From positions 1-64,000 of the forward strand of contig CAJTCE010000004.1 in the NCBI GenBank assembly GCA_910574745.1: DNA of 64,000 bases, read 5' to 3'. The position numbers and the translations under genes are program-made. Positions within the stretch are counted from its first letter, which is position 1, and each line of letters begins with the position of its first letter. The notes under the pieces are model-generated. The model was not told the DNA's origin and searched no databases. It saw only the letters and a program-made list of their open reading frames with translations. The stretch is from Lachnospiraceae bacterium (lineage in GTDB: Bacteria > Bacillota > Clostridia > Lachnospirales > Lachnospiraceae). Positions 42,471 to 51,412 of this stretch are shown in pieces.

Positions 42471-43763
42471 ATGCTGGGAGGTTCTTTTTGGGTTGCGTTT
42501 TTGCGCAATACCATTAGCACAGTATTAATGCTGGCATTTTTTTTGATGATGGATCGACCGAGGTTTTGCATAAAGAAAACCGTTTGGTATTATACCATAT
42601 TTGGTATTTTTATGATTACTGTTTACAGCGTCTGGTATCTGGCAGCAAACAGCAGTTTTGTCCGGTTTGCGGCCCTGTCGACGATTCCTGTTATTGGGGT
42701 TTTTTGCAGTATCATGAGCAGAGAAGTCGTGTATTTGTCTTTGTATAAGATTGCGCTGGCATTTTATTTGTTTTCTGTATGTACCTTCTGCGGTGTGGAT
42801 GCGGCGCGCTGGTGGTTTGAAGGTAATCTGTGGGTAGATGTTTTTGTGCGTTTTGTTTGTCTTGTGCTAATCCTTGTGTTTACCTGGTTTAAGTTACGCA
42901 GGCAATTTTTGAACAGCGTGGATTTTCTGCTTCAGGAAATGGATCTGTTCAGCGTGGCAACCCTTTTTGTTTCGGTAATGCTGGGCGCAATTATGGCGTA
43001 TTGGCCCAATCTGCAAGGCTTTTCTGTTTTTAATATGGTGCGAGCCTTTTTGTTTCTGTTTATGTCGGGTACCCTCCAGTATGCAATTCTTCATCTTTAT
43101 ATCCATTTAGGGCAGGAACATTATTATCAGGCGGAGAAAGAATTGCTGGAAGTTAATAAACAGCTTTTGTATCAGCAGATGGATCTTATGAAGGAATCTG
43201 AGATGGATGCAGCGAGGATACGCCATGATGTGCGCCACCATACCCTTTTAATTCGGGAATATGTTCAAAAAGGAGAGTATGATCAGCTTCTTGCGTATCT
43301 TACCCAGTATGATGAGGATGTGGAAAAGTGGAAAGTAAAGGATGTTAGCAGGAATCGGGCAGTAAACAGTATTTTGACGGCTTATGCGAAAAAGGCACGG
43401 GGACAGAATATTCAGGTTACCATGAAGGTAAAACTGGCAGAGAACTTGCCTATCCGGGATACTGACTGGATTGCCATTCTGGCAAATATGTTTGAGAATG
43501 CGATTCATGGATGTGCTGCTTCGGAGCGGGAGCAGCAGAAAATTGATATTTATATTGCACAGAAAAAAAATAAGGTAATGATTCAGTGTCGCAATACAAG
43601 CAGCGGAGAGATCGTTTTCCGTAAAGGGCTGCCGCAGTCGGATAAGGGTGGCGGCATGGGTGTGTTCAGCATTATTAAGGCAGCTTCCCGCTATGAAGGC
43701 GAGACAGATTTTTCCGTGCAGGATGGAATGTTTATAACAAGAATTCTGCTGAATCTTATTTAG
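42471..43763 (+). CDS. GHKL-type sensor histidine kinase (AgrC-like)
   Basis: A 430-residue protein. About six membrane helices fill the first 215 residues; the ATG at 42471 fits AGGAGG (42455-42460) better than 42462. The H-box is RHDVRHHTLLIREY (residue about 250), the N-box LANMFENAIHGC (about 337) and the G-box GGGMGVFSII (about 390). AgrC-type kinases sense peptides or membrane signals and pair with LytTR regulators. No regulator follows; the LytTR gene at 21131 is far away. Confidence 0.87.
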   Translation: MLGGSFWVAFLRNTISTVLMLAFFLMMDRPRFCIKKTVWYYTIFGIFMITVYSVWYLAANSSFVRFAALSTIPVIGVFCSIMSREVVYLSLYKIALAFYLFSVCTFCGVDAARWWFEGNLWVDVFVRFVCLVLILVFTWFKLRRQFLNSVDFLLQEMDLFSVATLFVSVMLGAIMAYWPNLQGFSVFNMVRAFLFLFMSGTLQYAILHLYIHLGQEHYYQAEKELLEVNKQLLYQQMDLMKESEMDAARIRHDVRHHTLLIREYVQKGEYDQLLAYLTQYDEDVEKWKVKDVSRNRAVNSILTAYAKKARGQNIQVTMKVKLAENLPIRDTDWIAILANMFENAIHGCAASEREQQKIDIYIAQKKNKVMIQCRNTSSGEIVFRKGLPQSDKGGGMGVFSIIKAASRYEGETDFSVQDGMFITRILLNLI

Positions 43764-43786
43764 CAGGATTGTATCTATCGGGGGAA

Positions 43787-43957
43787 AGAAGAGCAAGGCA
43801 CTTAAATTTCGATAAATTTGACGATTATTTATCCATAGGAGAGGTGGATGAGGAATATCGTGAGATTGAAAAGCGTCTGGACGATTTGGTGGAGGCCACG
43901 GGCACGACTTTGATTTATGTGGCGAAGGTTGGTACTTCAGATTATCGAACGCTTTGA
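43787..43957 (+). pseudogene. Fragment of a sensor (Cache-like) domain
   Basis: An open frame without a start, just after the kinase stop, encodes FDKFDDYLSIGEVDEEYREI and ATGTTLIYVAKVG, similar to extracellular sensor domains of chemoreceptors or GGDEF proteins in Lachnospiraceae. It breaks off after SDYRTL. The region 43958-44255 shows no gene. Confidence 0.4.
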
Positions 43958-44255
43958 GATGACCTGATAGATCATCTGCATAAGATTTTCGTCATCTTTT
44001 ATGGAAGCGGACCGACTTATCATTGGTTTTAAATTTCTTATCCATACAGAGCTCCTTTGTGTGATTATTAAGACGTTGAACACCTTAATTTTATCACAAC
44101 TGGATGCTCTTTTTTATTCACTTGACAGATGAAATGCAGTAAACGGCTTAATTGGCGTAAGTATCTTGGAATTGATATGCTATGGCAAATGACAATGCCG
44201 CATTCCGATAGTATCATTAAGGGCGGACAAGGGATTAAGCATAATCATAAAATAG

Positions 44256-44284
44256 TTGACTTATAAATCTTACAGATGTAATAT
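44256..44284 (+). promoter_or_regulatory. Promoter with overlapping BlaI/MecI-type operator
   Basis: TTGACT and TAATAT are separated by exactly 17 bases. The dyad TTACAGATGTAA (44270-44281) overlaps the spacer and the -10 box. BlaI/MecI repressors bind TACA-n2-TGTA dyads, so the promoter of the large lipoprotein gene is a likely target. Confidence 0.7.
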
Positions 44285-44357
44285 TATAAACAGAAAACCA
44301 CGATGGGACCCGATAGAGCCTTACAGCTGCCAATATAAATTTTTTTATCCAAAAATC

Positions 44358-44372
44358 CTACAAATGTAATAA
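44358..44372 (+). promoter_or_regulatory. Second BlaI/MecI-type operator
   Basis: CTACAAATGTAA (44358-44369) followed by TAATTAA, the same motif as at 44270. It lies 88 bases downstream of the first and may bind a second dimer or guard a second promoter. Confidence 0.6.
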
Positions 44373-44407
44373 TTAAAGCAGAAGAATATAGTCTATTGAA
44401 TTATAAA

Positions 44408-44490
44408 GAGAATCATAAAGAAAAGCCGGAAAAAAATGTGTAGAAAATGAGAATGATAAAGAAAAGCCGGAAAAGGATGCGCAGAAAAAT
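44408..44490. repeat. 41-bp tandem duplication before the lipoprotein gene
   Basis: GAGAATcATAAAGAAAAGCC at 44408 recurs with one change at 44449, and the similarity extends through the whole 41-base unit. In one frame it encodes repeated KEKPEK words. It may be the relic of a repeat-rich gene end. The upstream ATG at 44447 lies inside it and is unlikely to be used. Confidence 0.6.
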
Positions 44491-44515
44491 AGAATGGAAA
44501 AAGGAGTTATCATCT

Positions 44516-47500
44516 ATGCAATTAAAAAAGAACCAAACAAAAATCTCTCAGGAAAATTGTTTATCAAAAGTCTTTATGAAATTTTTTAAATTTCTTTACA
44601 AAAAATCTTGCTTCGGAAAACCTGTTTTTTCTATAGTCAGTCTTATTCTGTTATTGGCGGTTTCAGGCTGTAACGGCCCTTCTTATGCAAAAGAACAGGA
44701 GGGCGAAAGTGAAAGTAACCGGCAGATTTTTGACCAGGAACAGGGGAGTCAGTCTGTTTCAGATGACCGGGAAGCAGAAGAAATCATTAAACTCTGCAGG
44801 GATCTTTATGAAAAAGCGGCGTCGGAAAATAAATTCTCTGATTTAGAAGTAATCCGTAGTATTGTAAGCCGGCTGGGGGAAAAGGGATATACGGCTGTTG
44901 ACGGCAAAAATCAAATCGATATGACGGAGGCGGAGCAGGCAATCCGGTTTTGTGAAAGGGCGGCTGAAAAACAGGAGGCGGAACTGACCATCATAGAAGT
45001 AAATGATTCAGGGGGATTTGCCAAGTATGATTTTTTGACAGAGGATGGGAATGTAGATGTGGTTAAAAGCTGTTATCAATATGAAAACGGGGAAATGAAA
45101 AAGGTATTTAAAGGCGGCTATACGGCGGATTCCTGGCAGTATACAGATGAGGGATATTTCATGCTTTGGGGCACTTACTTTTCAGAAGAATTGTATGTGT
45201 TGACATTAAGCGACGGGGAGGAGCATGCCGCCTTTAAGGTAGAGCCTCTGGATGAAAAATGCAGGGAGTTAAATCGTCGTTATCTGCTTCCGGTAGGTTA
45301 CAAAAAGAACAATCTGTTTCTGGTAAATTGGAGTGAAGGGGATTTTGGAAATCTGGACTTTTATGATTTATATGATCTTTTTTACGGAAACATAGAGGGG
45401 AAAGAGATTCCCTATACCATGGATGAGAATTTGGGAGTAGGGGCAGTTTATCATATTCCACGAAAGGAATTTGAACAGGTCATTATGGCGTATTTCAACA
45501 TTGACAGCAAGACCCTGCAATCCAAAACAGTTTATGACGGGGGAAATGAGACATATGAATATAAACCGAGAGGATTTTATGAAACGGAATATTCTGAATA
45601 TCCGTATCCGGAAGTGGTAGGATATGAGGAAAACGACGACGGGACAATAGCCCTTACCGTTCATGTGGTATTTCCTTATGAGGGGCTTTCGAAGGTCTAT
45701 GCCCATGAGGTCGTAGTCCGGCCTATGGAGGAGGGAGGCGTACAATACGTATCCAACAGAATCATACCGTCTGAAAATAATTATGAAGAAACATGGCATA
45801 CACCCCGCCTGACAGAGGAAGAGTGGAAAAAAATCTATGAGGGGGAAGAAACGAAGGAAAGCCTGCTCACAGAGGAAGAAAAGAAGCAGCTACAGGATTT
45901 GTCGCTGGAGGCAGCAGGTCAGGCAAAAGAAGTCTGGCAGGATATGGAGCCTGTAGATGCTTCAGGCTATGGCGACATGAATAACTTTACGGATGAACAG
46001 TGTAAAGAAGCGGTTGCTCTTCTTGGGCAGGCGGGATTTACAAGCGTTTCTAAGGACTGCAATATGGAAAATCCGGAAAAGATTGAAAGCTTTTACAATG
46101 CTTATCTGGAAAAGCGTGATGCCATGTTTACCGTATTCGAGGTAAATTATGACGGAGGAATCGGCGTTTATACATTTATATACCGCAGGGATAAACTGCA
46201 GACTTATTACATAGGAATAGGCTGGCGGGAGGGTGGAATGCCTGAAATCAGAAGTACTCTGGTAAGTGATGTGGAAGAAATTAAATTGACGGAGAAGGGA
46301 TATTTTATTTATGCCTATGAGGATTTGATTATCCACTCAAGCTTACGGCAGTATTGGCGGATAAAACCCTTGTCTGATAAGTGCAGGGAACTGACTGAAA
46401 AATATATAACGGGATTAAGTTATGTAAACTACAACGTGCTTGTGACAAATTGGGACGGCAGTAACGTGGAAGATATATTAATGCCTTGTATGTTTGAAGA
46501 TATTTACTGGATTGATACAGGGGAGATTTACAGGACGACGGATCGGGAAATCCCCGCAGAATTATTTGAGAAAATCATGACCACTTATTTTCCGGTATCC
46601 GAAGAAACCTTGAGGAAGCGGTGCGGATATCATGAAAAAACAAACAGCTATCCCTATGAGATGATATATGCAAGTCCTTATCCGCCCTTTGGAGAGGTAA
46701 TTGATTACAGGGAGAATACGGACGGTACGCTTACCCTGATCGTGGACGGTGTATGGCCCGACTATGACTCGGACTGTGCTTTTACCAATAGAATTGTTGT
46801 TTTGCCGTTTGCGGACGGGAGCTTCAGATATTTGTCCAATACTATAGAAAAAAAGGAATTGGATATTCCCGCTGTGACAGAAACCATGGATTATGACATT
46901 TCGGCGGCAGAAATAACGGACTGCGATTTATCAGCGTTGGAAAAAGGTTATGGACTTCCCGTCAGCAGTGCGGAAAGAAAAGAGGCGGAAGTTGACTGCA
47001 AAAGGGTAATGGAGCTTATTTCCGATATTTACGCCGGGGCAGATAAAGGCATGTCGTCCAATGTGGTTCTTTCAGATGAAGTACTTTATGAAATGCAGGG
47101 AAAAATCAAAAAAACCGGTCAGCCTGTCAGTCTGTCGGTGCTTTATTCCAACATGGAAAATTACGAAAGGATGGATGGCTTTTTAAAGAGGTGCATAAAA
47201 GGTAAAAAAGGTTCCATGGCAGTATACATGGTTTATTCCGATGGAGGCATCGGAAGAAATAAATACATTTTTGACGGTGCGGATATGTATGTTTTAAGTC
47301 TGAGGGGACTATGGGATGAAAATGATCAATTTCAGCCGGGGTGTCTTTCCTATGACAGAATCCGTGAGTGGAAGTATACGGATAAAGGCTGGTTTGGCTA
47401 TGAGGCGTGTGTGCCAGAACCGCCGGAGGTTACCGAAATTGTGGATGGAAGCAGCTTGGTCAGGATCAGACCCATGACCGAAGAACAACAAAAAATGTCT

Positions 47501-48034
47501 GTGCAATGTCTGCGGGGATTGGGCTATCAGGGAAATAATCTTTTATGTTCCGATTGGGATGAAAATCACATGGAAGAACTGGACTACAATGGAATTTATG
47601 AATATTTGTATGAAATGAAATACGAGGAAAAGTTTTCTTGTGAGGAAGCTCTAGGAACGATTCCCCGGGAAGAGTTTGAAGGTCTGATGATGGAATATCT
47701 TCCGGTAACGGCAGAACAGCTGCAAGAATATGCGGCGTTTAATGAAGAAGAAGGGGCTTATGAATGGGTGCGGTTAGGCTGTTTTAACTATGCACCCACC
47801 TTTTTTGGGACATCTGTGCCGGAGGTTGTTGATATAAAGGAAAACGAAGACGGGACCGTTACCTTGACAGTGGATGCGGTATGCGATATGGTTTTGTGCG
47901 ATGACGCGGTTATAACTCATGAGCTTACGGTAAGGTTTGGAGAGGACGGCAGTTTTCAATATCTGGGGAATAAAATTCTGTATGACGGGATAAAAGACAT
48001 TCCTGATTATCAGTATCGCATTCGTGAAAAATAA
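44516..48034 (+). CDS. Giant lipoprotein with three tandem repeats, under likely BlaI control
   Basis: A 1172-residue protein; ATG 44516 follows AAAAAGGAG. A hydrophobic segment ends in the lipobox LAVSGC with Cys52, so it is anchored outside the cell. Three related units of about 330-370 residues follow, each with PL-x-[ED]KCREL or similar, a NWD/NWSEGD-type motif, then PYPEVV/VPEVVD-type segments, E-N-x-DGT-x-x-LTV and finally QYVSNRI, RYLSNTI or QYLGNKI. It may belong to DUF6070, from memory. No catalytic motif is recognised. Two BlaI-type operators upstream link it to BlaR1-sensed wall stress. Confidence 0.7.
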   Translation: MQLKKNQTKISQENCLSKVFMKFFKFLYKKSCFGKPVFSIVSLILLLAVSGCNGPSYAKEQEGESESNRQIFDQEQGSQSVSDDREAEEIIKLCRDLYEKAASENKFSDLEVIRSIVSRLGEKGYTAVDGKNQIDMTEAEQAIRFCERAAEKQEAELTIIEVNDSGGFAKYDFLTEDGNVDVVKSCYQYENGEMKKVFKGGYTADSWQYTDEGYFMLWGTYFSEELYVLTLSDGEEHAAFKVEPLDEKCRELNRRYLLPVGYKKNNLFLVNWSEGDFGNLDFYDLYDLFYGNIEGKEIPYTMDENLGVGAVYHIPRKEFEQVIMAYFNIDSKTLQSKTVYDGGNETYEYKPRGFYETEYSEYPYPEVVGYEENDDGTIALTVHVVFPYEGLSKVYAHEVVVRPMEEGGVQYVSNRIIPSENNYEETWHTPRLTEEEWKKIYEGEETKESLLTEEEKKQLQDLSLEAAGQAKEVWQDMEPVDASGYGDMNNFTDEQCKEAVALLGQAGFTSVSKDCNMENPEKIESFYNAYLEKRDAMFTVFEVNYDGGIGVYTFIYRRDKLQTYYIGIGWREGGMPEIRSTLVSDVEEIKLTEKGYFIYAYEDLIIHSSLRQYWRIKPLSDKCRELTEKYITGLSYVNYNVLVTNWDGSNVEDILMPCMFEDIYWIDTGEIYRTTDREIPAELFEKIMTTYFPVSEETLRKRCGYHEKTNSYPYEMIYASPYPPFGEVIDYRENTDGTLTLIVDGVWPDYDSDCAFTNRIVVLPFADGSFRYLSNTIEKKELDIPAVTETMDYDISAAEITDCDLSALEKGYGLPVSSAERKEAEVDCKRVMELISDIYAGADKGMSSNVVLSDEVLYEMQGKIKKTGQPVSLSVLYSNMENYERMDGFLKRCIKGKKGSMAVYMVYSDGGIGRNKYIFDGADMYVLSLRGLWDENDQFQPGCLSYDRIREWKYTDKGWFGYEACVPEPPEVTEIVDGSSLVRIRPMTEEQQKMSVQCLRGLGYQGNNLLCSDWDENHMEELDYNGIYEYLYEMKYEEKFSCEEALGTIPREEFEGLMMEYLPVTAEQLQEYAAFNEEEGAYEWVRLGCFNYAPTFFGTSVPEVVDIKENEDGTVTLTVDAVCDMVLCDDAVITHELTVRFGEDGSFQYLGNKILYDGIKDIPDYQYRIREK

Positions 48035-48132
48035 CGGGATTGTATTTCCGTGGGAAAAAGAAATTCAACAAGTTAAAGGAGAATGATTGAAGAGGGGAAA
48101 GGCCGTTTTCGTGCCGGCCGTTACCCTGTTTT

Positions 48133-49929
48133 TTATTCCCAGATGTTTAGATCGGATAATACAGATATGGTTATTTCAGCAGCATTGCTTCCGGCAGCCC
48201 CTCCGTCGGCCCTGATGTTGGCAGCAAAAAAGTAAGTATTATCTGCAGCTTCAATATAGCCTATAAACCATCCGTTCACATCCTGACCGTCTATACGGCC
48301 GGTTCCGGTTTTGCCGTAAAATTTTCCGGCTTCGGAGGAGGAGATGCAGATGGAGTCTTTTACGGCGTTGATGCTTTCAGAAGAAAATCCCCAGTCGTTA
48401 TTTTGCAGCTTTATTAAAAGCTCGACCTGCTCTATCGGGGAAATCTTTAAGGAGGATTCCAGCCAATACGTGGAGAGCGTGTCGCTTACGTTTTCATTTC
48501 CATATCCGATTTGCCCGATATAGTTGTAAATGTCAGAGGGCGTAAGCTGTTGGTCTATGGATTGGAAATACCAGTTAACAGAGGAGCGCATTGCAGACTG
48601 TAAAGTCTGGCCCGCATTCCATGCTTCAAAGGGATAGGTTTCCCCGTTCCATGGGATATAGGAATCCTTTGGAGTAATAACGCCTTTTTCCAATCCCAAT
48701 AAAGCGTCGTATATTTTGTAGGTGGAATCAGGAGAAAACCTTAAGGCGGCTTGTTCCATATTGTATATGTGAAAGGTATCATTTTTTGAATCGTATAGAA
48801 CAAAACTTCCTTCGTATCCTTTAAAGTATGCGGAAAGGTCTGTATAGGAAATATTCCCGGAAAAATTGTCCCATTGGTAATGACTGTTTTCTTCAGCATA
48901 TGTGGATAATGCCGGAGCAAGTCCTAAAAGAAGGACAGCAGTCAGCGCAAAAGCAGTCATGCTTTTGAGGTTTTTAAAAAATGTAGGTTTTTCATAGGAG
49001 GCAATATGGATAATGCGCCGCCTTATCTGCTTTCTGCTTCCGCCAAGGCCTGATGTAAAAGGAAAAGGAATCAGGGAAATTTTTTCCGTAAAGTTAATCA
49101 ATGCATTGCCGTAATCTGCATAAGCATCCTCTTTCAGCAGCTTCAAAACGGAAGTGTCACAGGCAATCTCCCTGTCATTGCGCATTTCCTTTAAAGCAAT
49201 CCAGATGACGGGATTGAACCAGTAAAGAATTCCGGCAAGATTCATCAAGGCGTTAGCAAAGGCATCCCTGTATTTGTAATGCTGCAGCTCGTGCAAAAGT
49301 ATGTATCGCAGTTCTGATTCCCGGCAGTCGGAAATTAAATGAATCGGCAGATAGATACACGGTGTAAAAAGTCCTGCCATAACAGGGGATTTTAAATATG
49401 CGGTACTGTAGACGGGAATGCTTTTTGGAATATCCGTTTCCTTCAGGCATTGTTCGTACAAGCCGCGGACCTTCTGATTCTGAAGGGGAAGGGCGGACCT
49501 TTTGACGGCGTGCAGATATAGAGCGGATTTTACCGTCAGTCCTATCATGACAAGGATTCCCGCAACCCATATTCCAAATAACAGAAGACCGGCAAGGGAA
49601 GAGGTTTTGCCGTTTACGGAAAGAGCAAAATCATTCATCCAGTCTGTATCTGTCATTGGGGTCATACCGGAGGTTTTTTTCAGGATCGCTTCTGCAGCGG
49701 AAGCAGGAGCGTGGTTTAAACCCTTAAACCATAAAAATACCGGGGAAAATCCTACGGGGCGGAAAGGAATAAAGGGAACGGCTAAAAGCACCAGCAGTAT
49801 AAACCATAAATTGTACTGCTGGCGGCTGGAGAGGCTGTTTTTCAACAAGCCTTTCATGAAAAAAAGAAGGCCGGTTATGCCCGTAACAGCTATGTTGCAC
49901 AGGATAAAACGTATCATAAAATCAGCCAT
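48133..49929 (-). CDS. blaR1: BlaR1-type sensor: M56 protease fused to a penicillin-binding domain
   Basis: A 598-residue protein. Membrane helices lie in the first 135 residues and near 215-245. The M56 zinc motif is HELQH (213-217). The extracellular C-terminal domain has STYK (402-405), SVN (450-452) and KTGTG (540-544), the serine penicillin-binding motifs of class D-like sensors. On acylation by a beta-lactam the protease domain triggers removal of BlaI. All motifs are present. The gene overlaps blaI by eight bases. Confidence 0.93.
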   Translation of the reverse strand: MADFMIRFILCNIAVTGITGLLFFMKGLLKNSLSSRQQYNLWFILLVLLAVPFIPFRPVGFSPVFLWFKGLNHAPASAAEAILKKTSGMTPMTDTDWMNDFALSVNGKTSSLAGLLLFGIWVAGILVMIGLTVKSALYLHAVKRSALPLQNQKVRGLYEQCLKETDIPKSIPVYSTAYLKSPVMAGLFTPCIYLPIHLISDCRESELRYILLHELQHYKYRDAFANALMNLAGILYWFNPVIWIALKEMRNDREIACDTSVLKLLKEDAYADYGNALINFTEKISLIPFPFTSGLGGSRKQIRRRIIHIASYEKPTFFKNLKSMTAFALTAVLLLGLAPALSTYAEENSHYQWDNFSGNISYTDLSAYFKGYEGSFVLYDSKNDTFHIYNMEQAALRFSPDSTYKIYDALLGLEKGVITPKDSYIPWNGETYPFEAWNAGQTLQSAMRSSVNWYFQSIDQQLTPSDIYNYIGQIGYGNENVSDTLSTYWLESSLKISPIEQVELLIKLQNNDWGFSSESINAVKDSICISSSEAGKFYGKTGTGRIDGQDVNGWFIGYIEAADNTYFFAANIRADGGAAGSNAAEITISVLSDLNIWE

Positions 49930-50329
49930 GCTGACTTTCTCCTTTTGGGGACTTTCCGGAAAGAAGGGAACGTAAATCTTCGATCTCTGCCTCTGACAGC
50001 CGGTCGTTTTCTATGTATGCAGATACCATGGAGGCAATCTTTCCGTTATAAAACCGCGTCAGAAAGGAATTGCTTGCCTGACCGATATATTCATCCTCCT
50101 TGACAAGGGGAGTATAGACAAATACCCGGCTCTGTTTTTCGTAAGTAAGGGCGCCTTTATTTACAAGGCGTTTGATTAAAGTCTGTATGGTTTTGGGACT
50201 CCAGGAGGTAGTCCTTAATAATTTTTCCGTTATTTCATTGGTACTGATAGGCGCATGCTTCCATACGATTTTCATTACTTCAAATTCGGCTTCGGATATT
50301 TGCGGTAAATCATGGCTCATTTTAAACAC
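49922..50329 (-). CDS. blaI: BlaI/MecI-family repressor
   Basis: A 135-residue winged-helix repressor (ISEAEFEVMKIVWKHAPIST, then TTSWSPKTIQTLIKRLVNKG and KGALTYEKQSRVFVYTPLV) with a C-terminal dimerisation helix. It represses its own promoter, as shown by the dyad in its leader, and probably the large lipoprotein gene. No beta-lactamase gene lies nearby, so the regulon may serve another purpose. Confidence 0.93.
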   Translation of the reverse strand: MFKMSHDLPQISEAEFEVMKIVWKHAPISTNEITEKLLRTTSWSPKTIQTLIKRLVNKGALTYEKQSRVFVYTPLVKEDEYIGQASNSFLTRFYNGKIASMVSAYIENDRLSEAEIEDLRSLLSGKSPKGESQHG

Positions 50330-50339
50330 TCCTAAAATC

Positions 50340-50387
50340 TTACGGTTGTAATAAAAATATTATAATGACTGTCTGCCTAATTGTCAA
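50340..50387 (-). promoter_or_regulatory. blaI promoter with operator
   Basis: On the minus strand TTGACA (50387-50382) and TATAAT (50364-50359) are 17 bases apart, a perfect consensus promoter. The dyad TTACGGTTGTAA, read on the plus strand at 50340-50351, lies at the transcription start and matches the operators at 44270 and 44358 except in the centre. Confidence 0.75.
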
Positions 50388-50576
50388 ATTAAGAAAAACA
50401 GTGCAGGTCTACAGAAAAAAGTATAACTTTTAAGCATAGATATGTATTTGATATAAGTATTAGCTATATTCGGGCGCATGGGATATATTATAAGTAGAAA
50501 CAAAGGGCGCTTGAAAAAAGGCACATCTTTGAAATGGTAACATTTACAGGTAAAAGGATTAAGGAGGTAAAGAAAA

Positions 50577-51335
50577 ATGGCAGTAAAGCAAACAGCAGGC
50601 AGAGATTCTTTGGGGGAATTTGCTCCAAAGTTTGCACAATTAAACGATGATGTATTATTTGGAGAGGTGTGGAGCAGGGAAAATAAGCTGTCTTTGCGCG
50701 ACCGTTCACTGGTAACGGTGGTTTCCCTGATGGCACAGGGACTTACGGATTCTTCTTTTCAGTTCCATTTGATGAGTGCCAAGGAGAACGGAATTACTAA
50801 GACTGAAATTGCAGAGATTCTGACCCATGCGGCCTTTTATGCCGGGTGGCCAAAGGCATGGGCTGCATTCCGTATGGCAAAAGAAGTCTGGAAGGAAGAG
50901 GAATCTGAAACGGATGCAAAGACCGCCCATGGAAATTCCATGCTCTTTCCAATCGGTCAGCCCAATGAAGCCTTTGCACAGTATTTTACCGGGCAAAGCT
51001 ATCTGGCTCCTGTTTCCACACAGCAGGTTGGCATCTTTAATGTGACATTTGAGCCGGGCTGCCGCAATAACTGGCATATTCATCATGCAAAAAGCGGCGG
51101 CGGACAGATTCTGGTATGCATAAACGGCCGCGGGTATTATCAGGAGTGGGGAAAGAGAGCGCAGGAACTGCTTCCGGGGGACGTGGTAAACATTCCGGCA
51201 GGTGTGAAGCACTGGCACGGGGCGGCGCCTTACAGCTGGTTTTCGCATCTGGCTGTTGAGGTTCCGGCAAAGGAAGGCTCTAACGAATGGCTGGAGCCGG
51301 TAGATGATGATACTTATATGGGCGCATTGTGTTAA
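50577..51335 (+). CDS. Carboxymuconolactone-decarboxylase-like domain fused to a cupin
   Basis: A 252-residue protein; AAGGAGG precedes the ATG. Residues about 25-110 form an AhpD/CMD fold (RDRSLVTVVSLMAQ, EILTHAAFYAGWPKAW), which lacks a visible CxxC pair. The C-terminal cupin has NNWHIHHAKSGGGQ and PAGVKHWHG, with the His residues that hold a metal ion. Such fusions are linked to detoxification or small-molecule oxidation, but the substrate is unknown. It precedes the AraC gene, its probable regulator. Confidence 0.85.
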   Translation: MAVKQTAGRDSLGEFAPKFAQLNDDVLFGEVWSRENKLSLRDRSLVTVVSLMAQGLTDSSFQFHLMSAKENGITKTEIAEILTHAAFYAGWPKAWAAFRMAKEVWKEEESETDAKTAHGNSMLFPIGQPNEAFAQYFTGQSYLAPVSTQQVGIFNVTFEPGCRNNWHIHHAKSGGGQILVCINGRGYYQEWGKRAQELLPGDVVNIPAGVKHWHGAAPYSWFSHLAVEVPAKEGSNEWLEPVDDDTYMGALC

Positions 51336-51412
51336 TATAGGAGAAACAGCAAGAATCATAAAACCTCTTCTTTCAAAAAATGCTATCATTCCATGAAAAA
51401 GGAGAAAGCACA

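Noticed and set aside
44447-44515. Upstream start of the giant lipoprotein at ATG 44447
   Set aside because: The added residues come from a 41-bp tandem duplication, are very basic, and the ATG has no well-spaced ribosome site, whereas ATG 44516 follows AAAAAGGAG.
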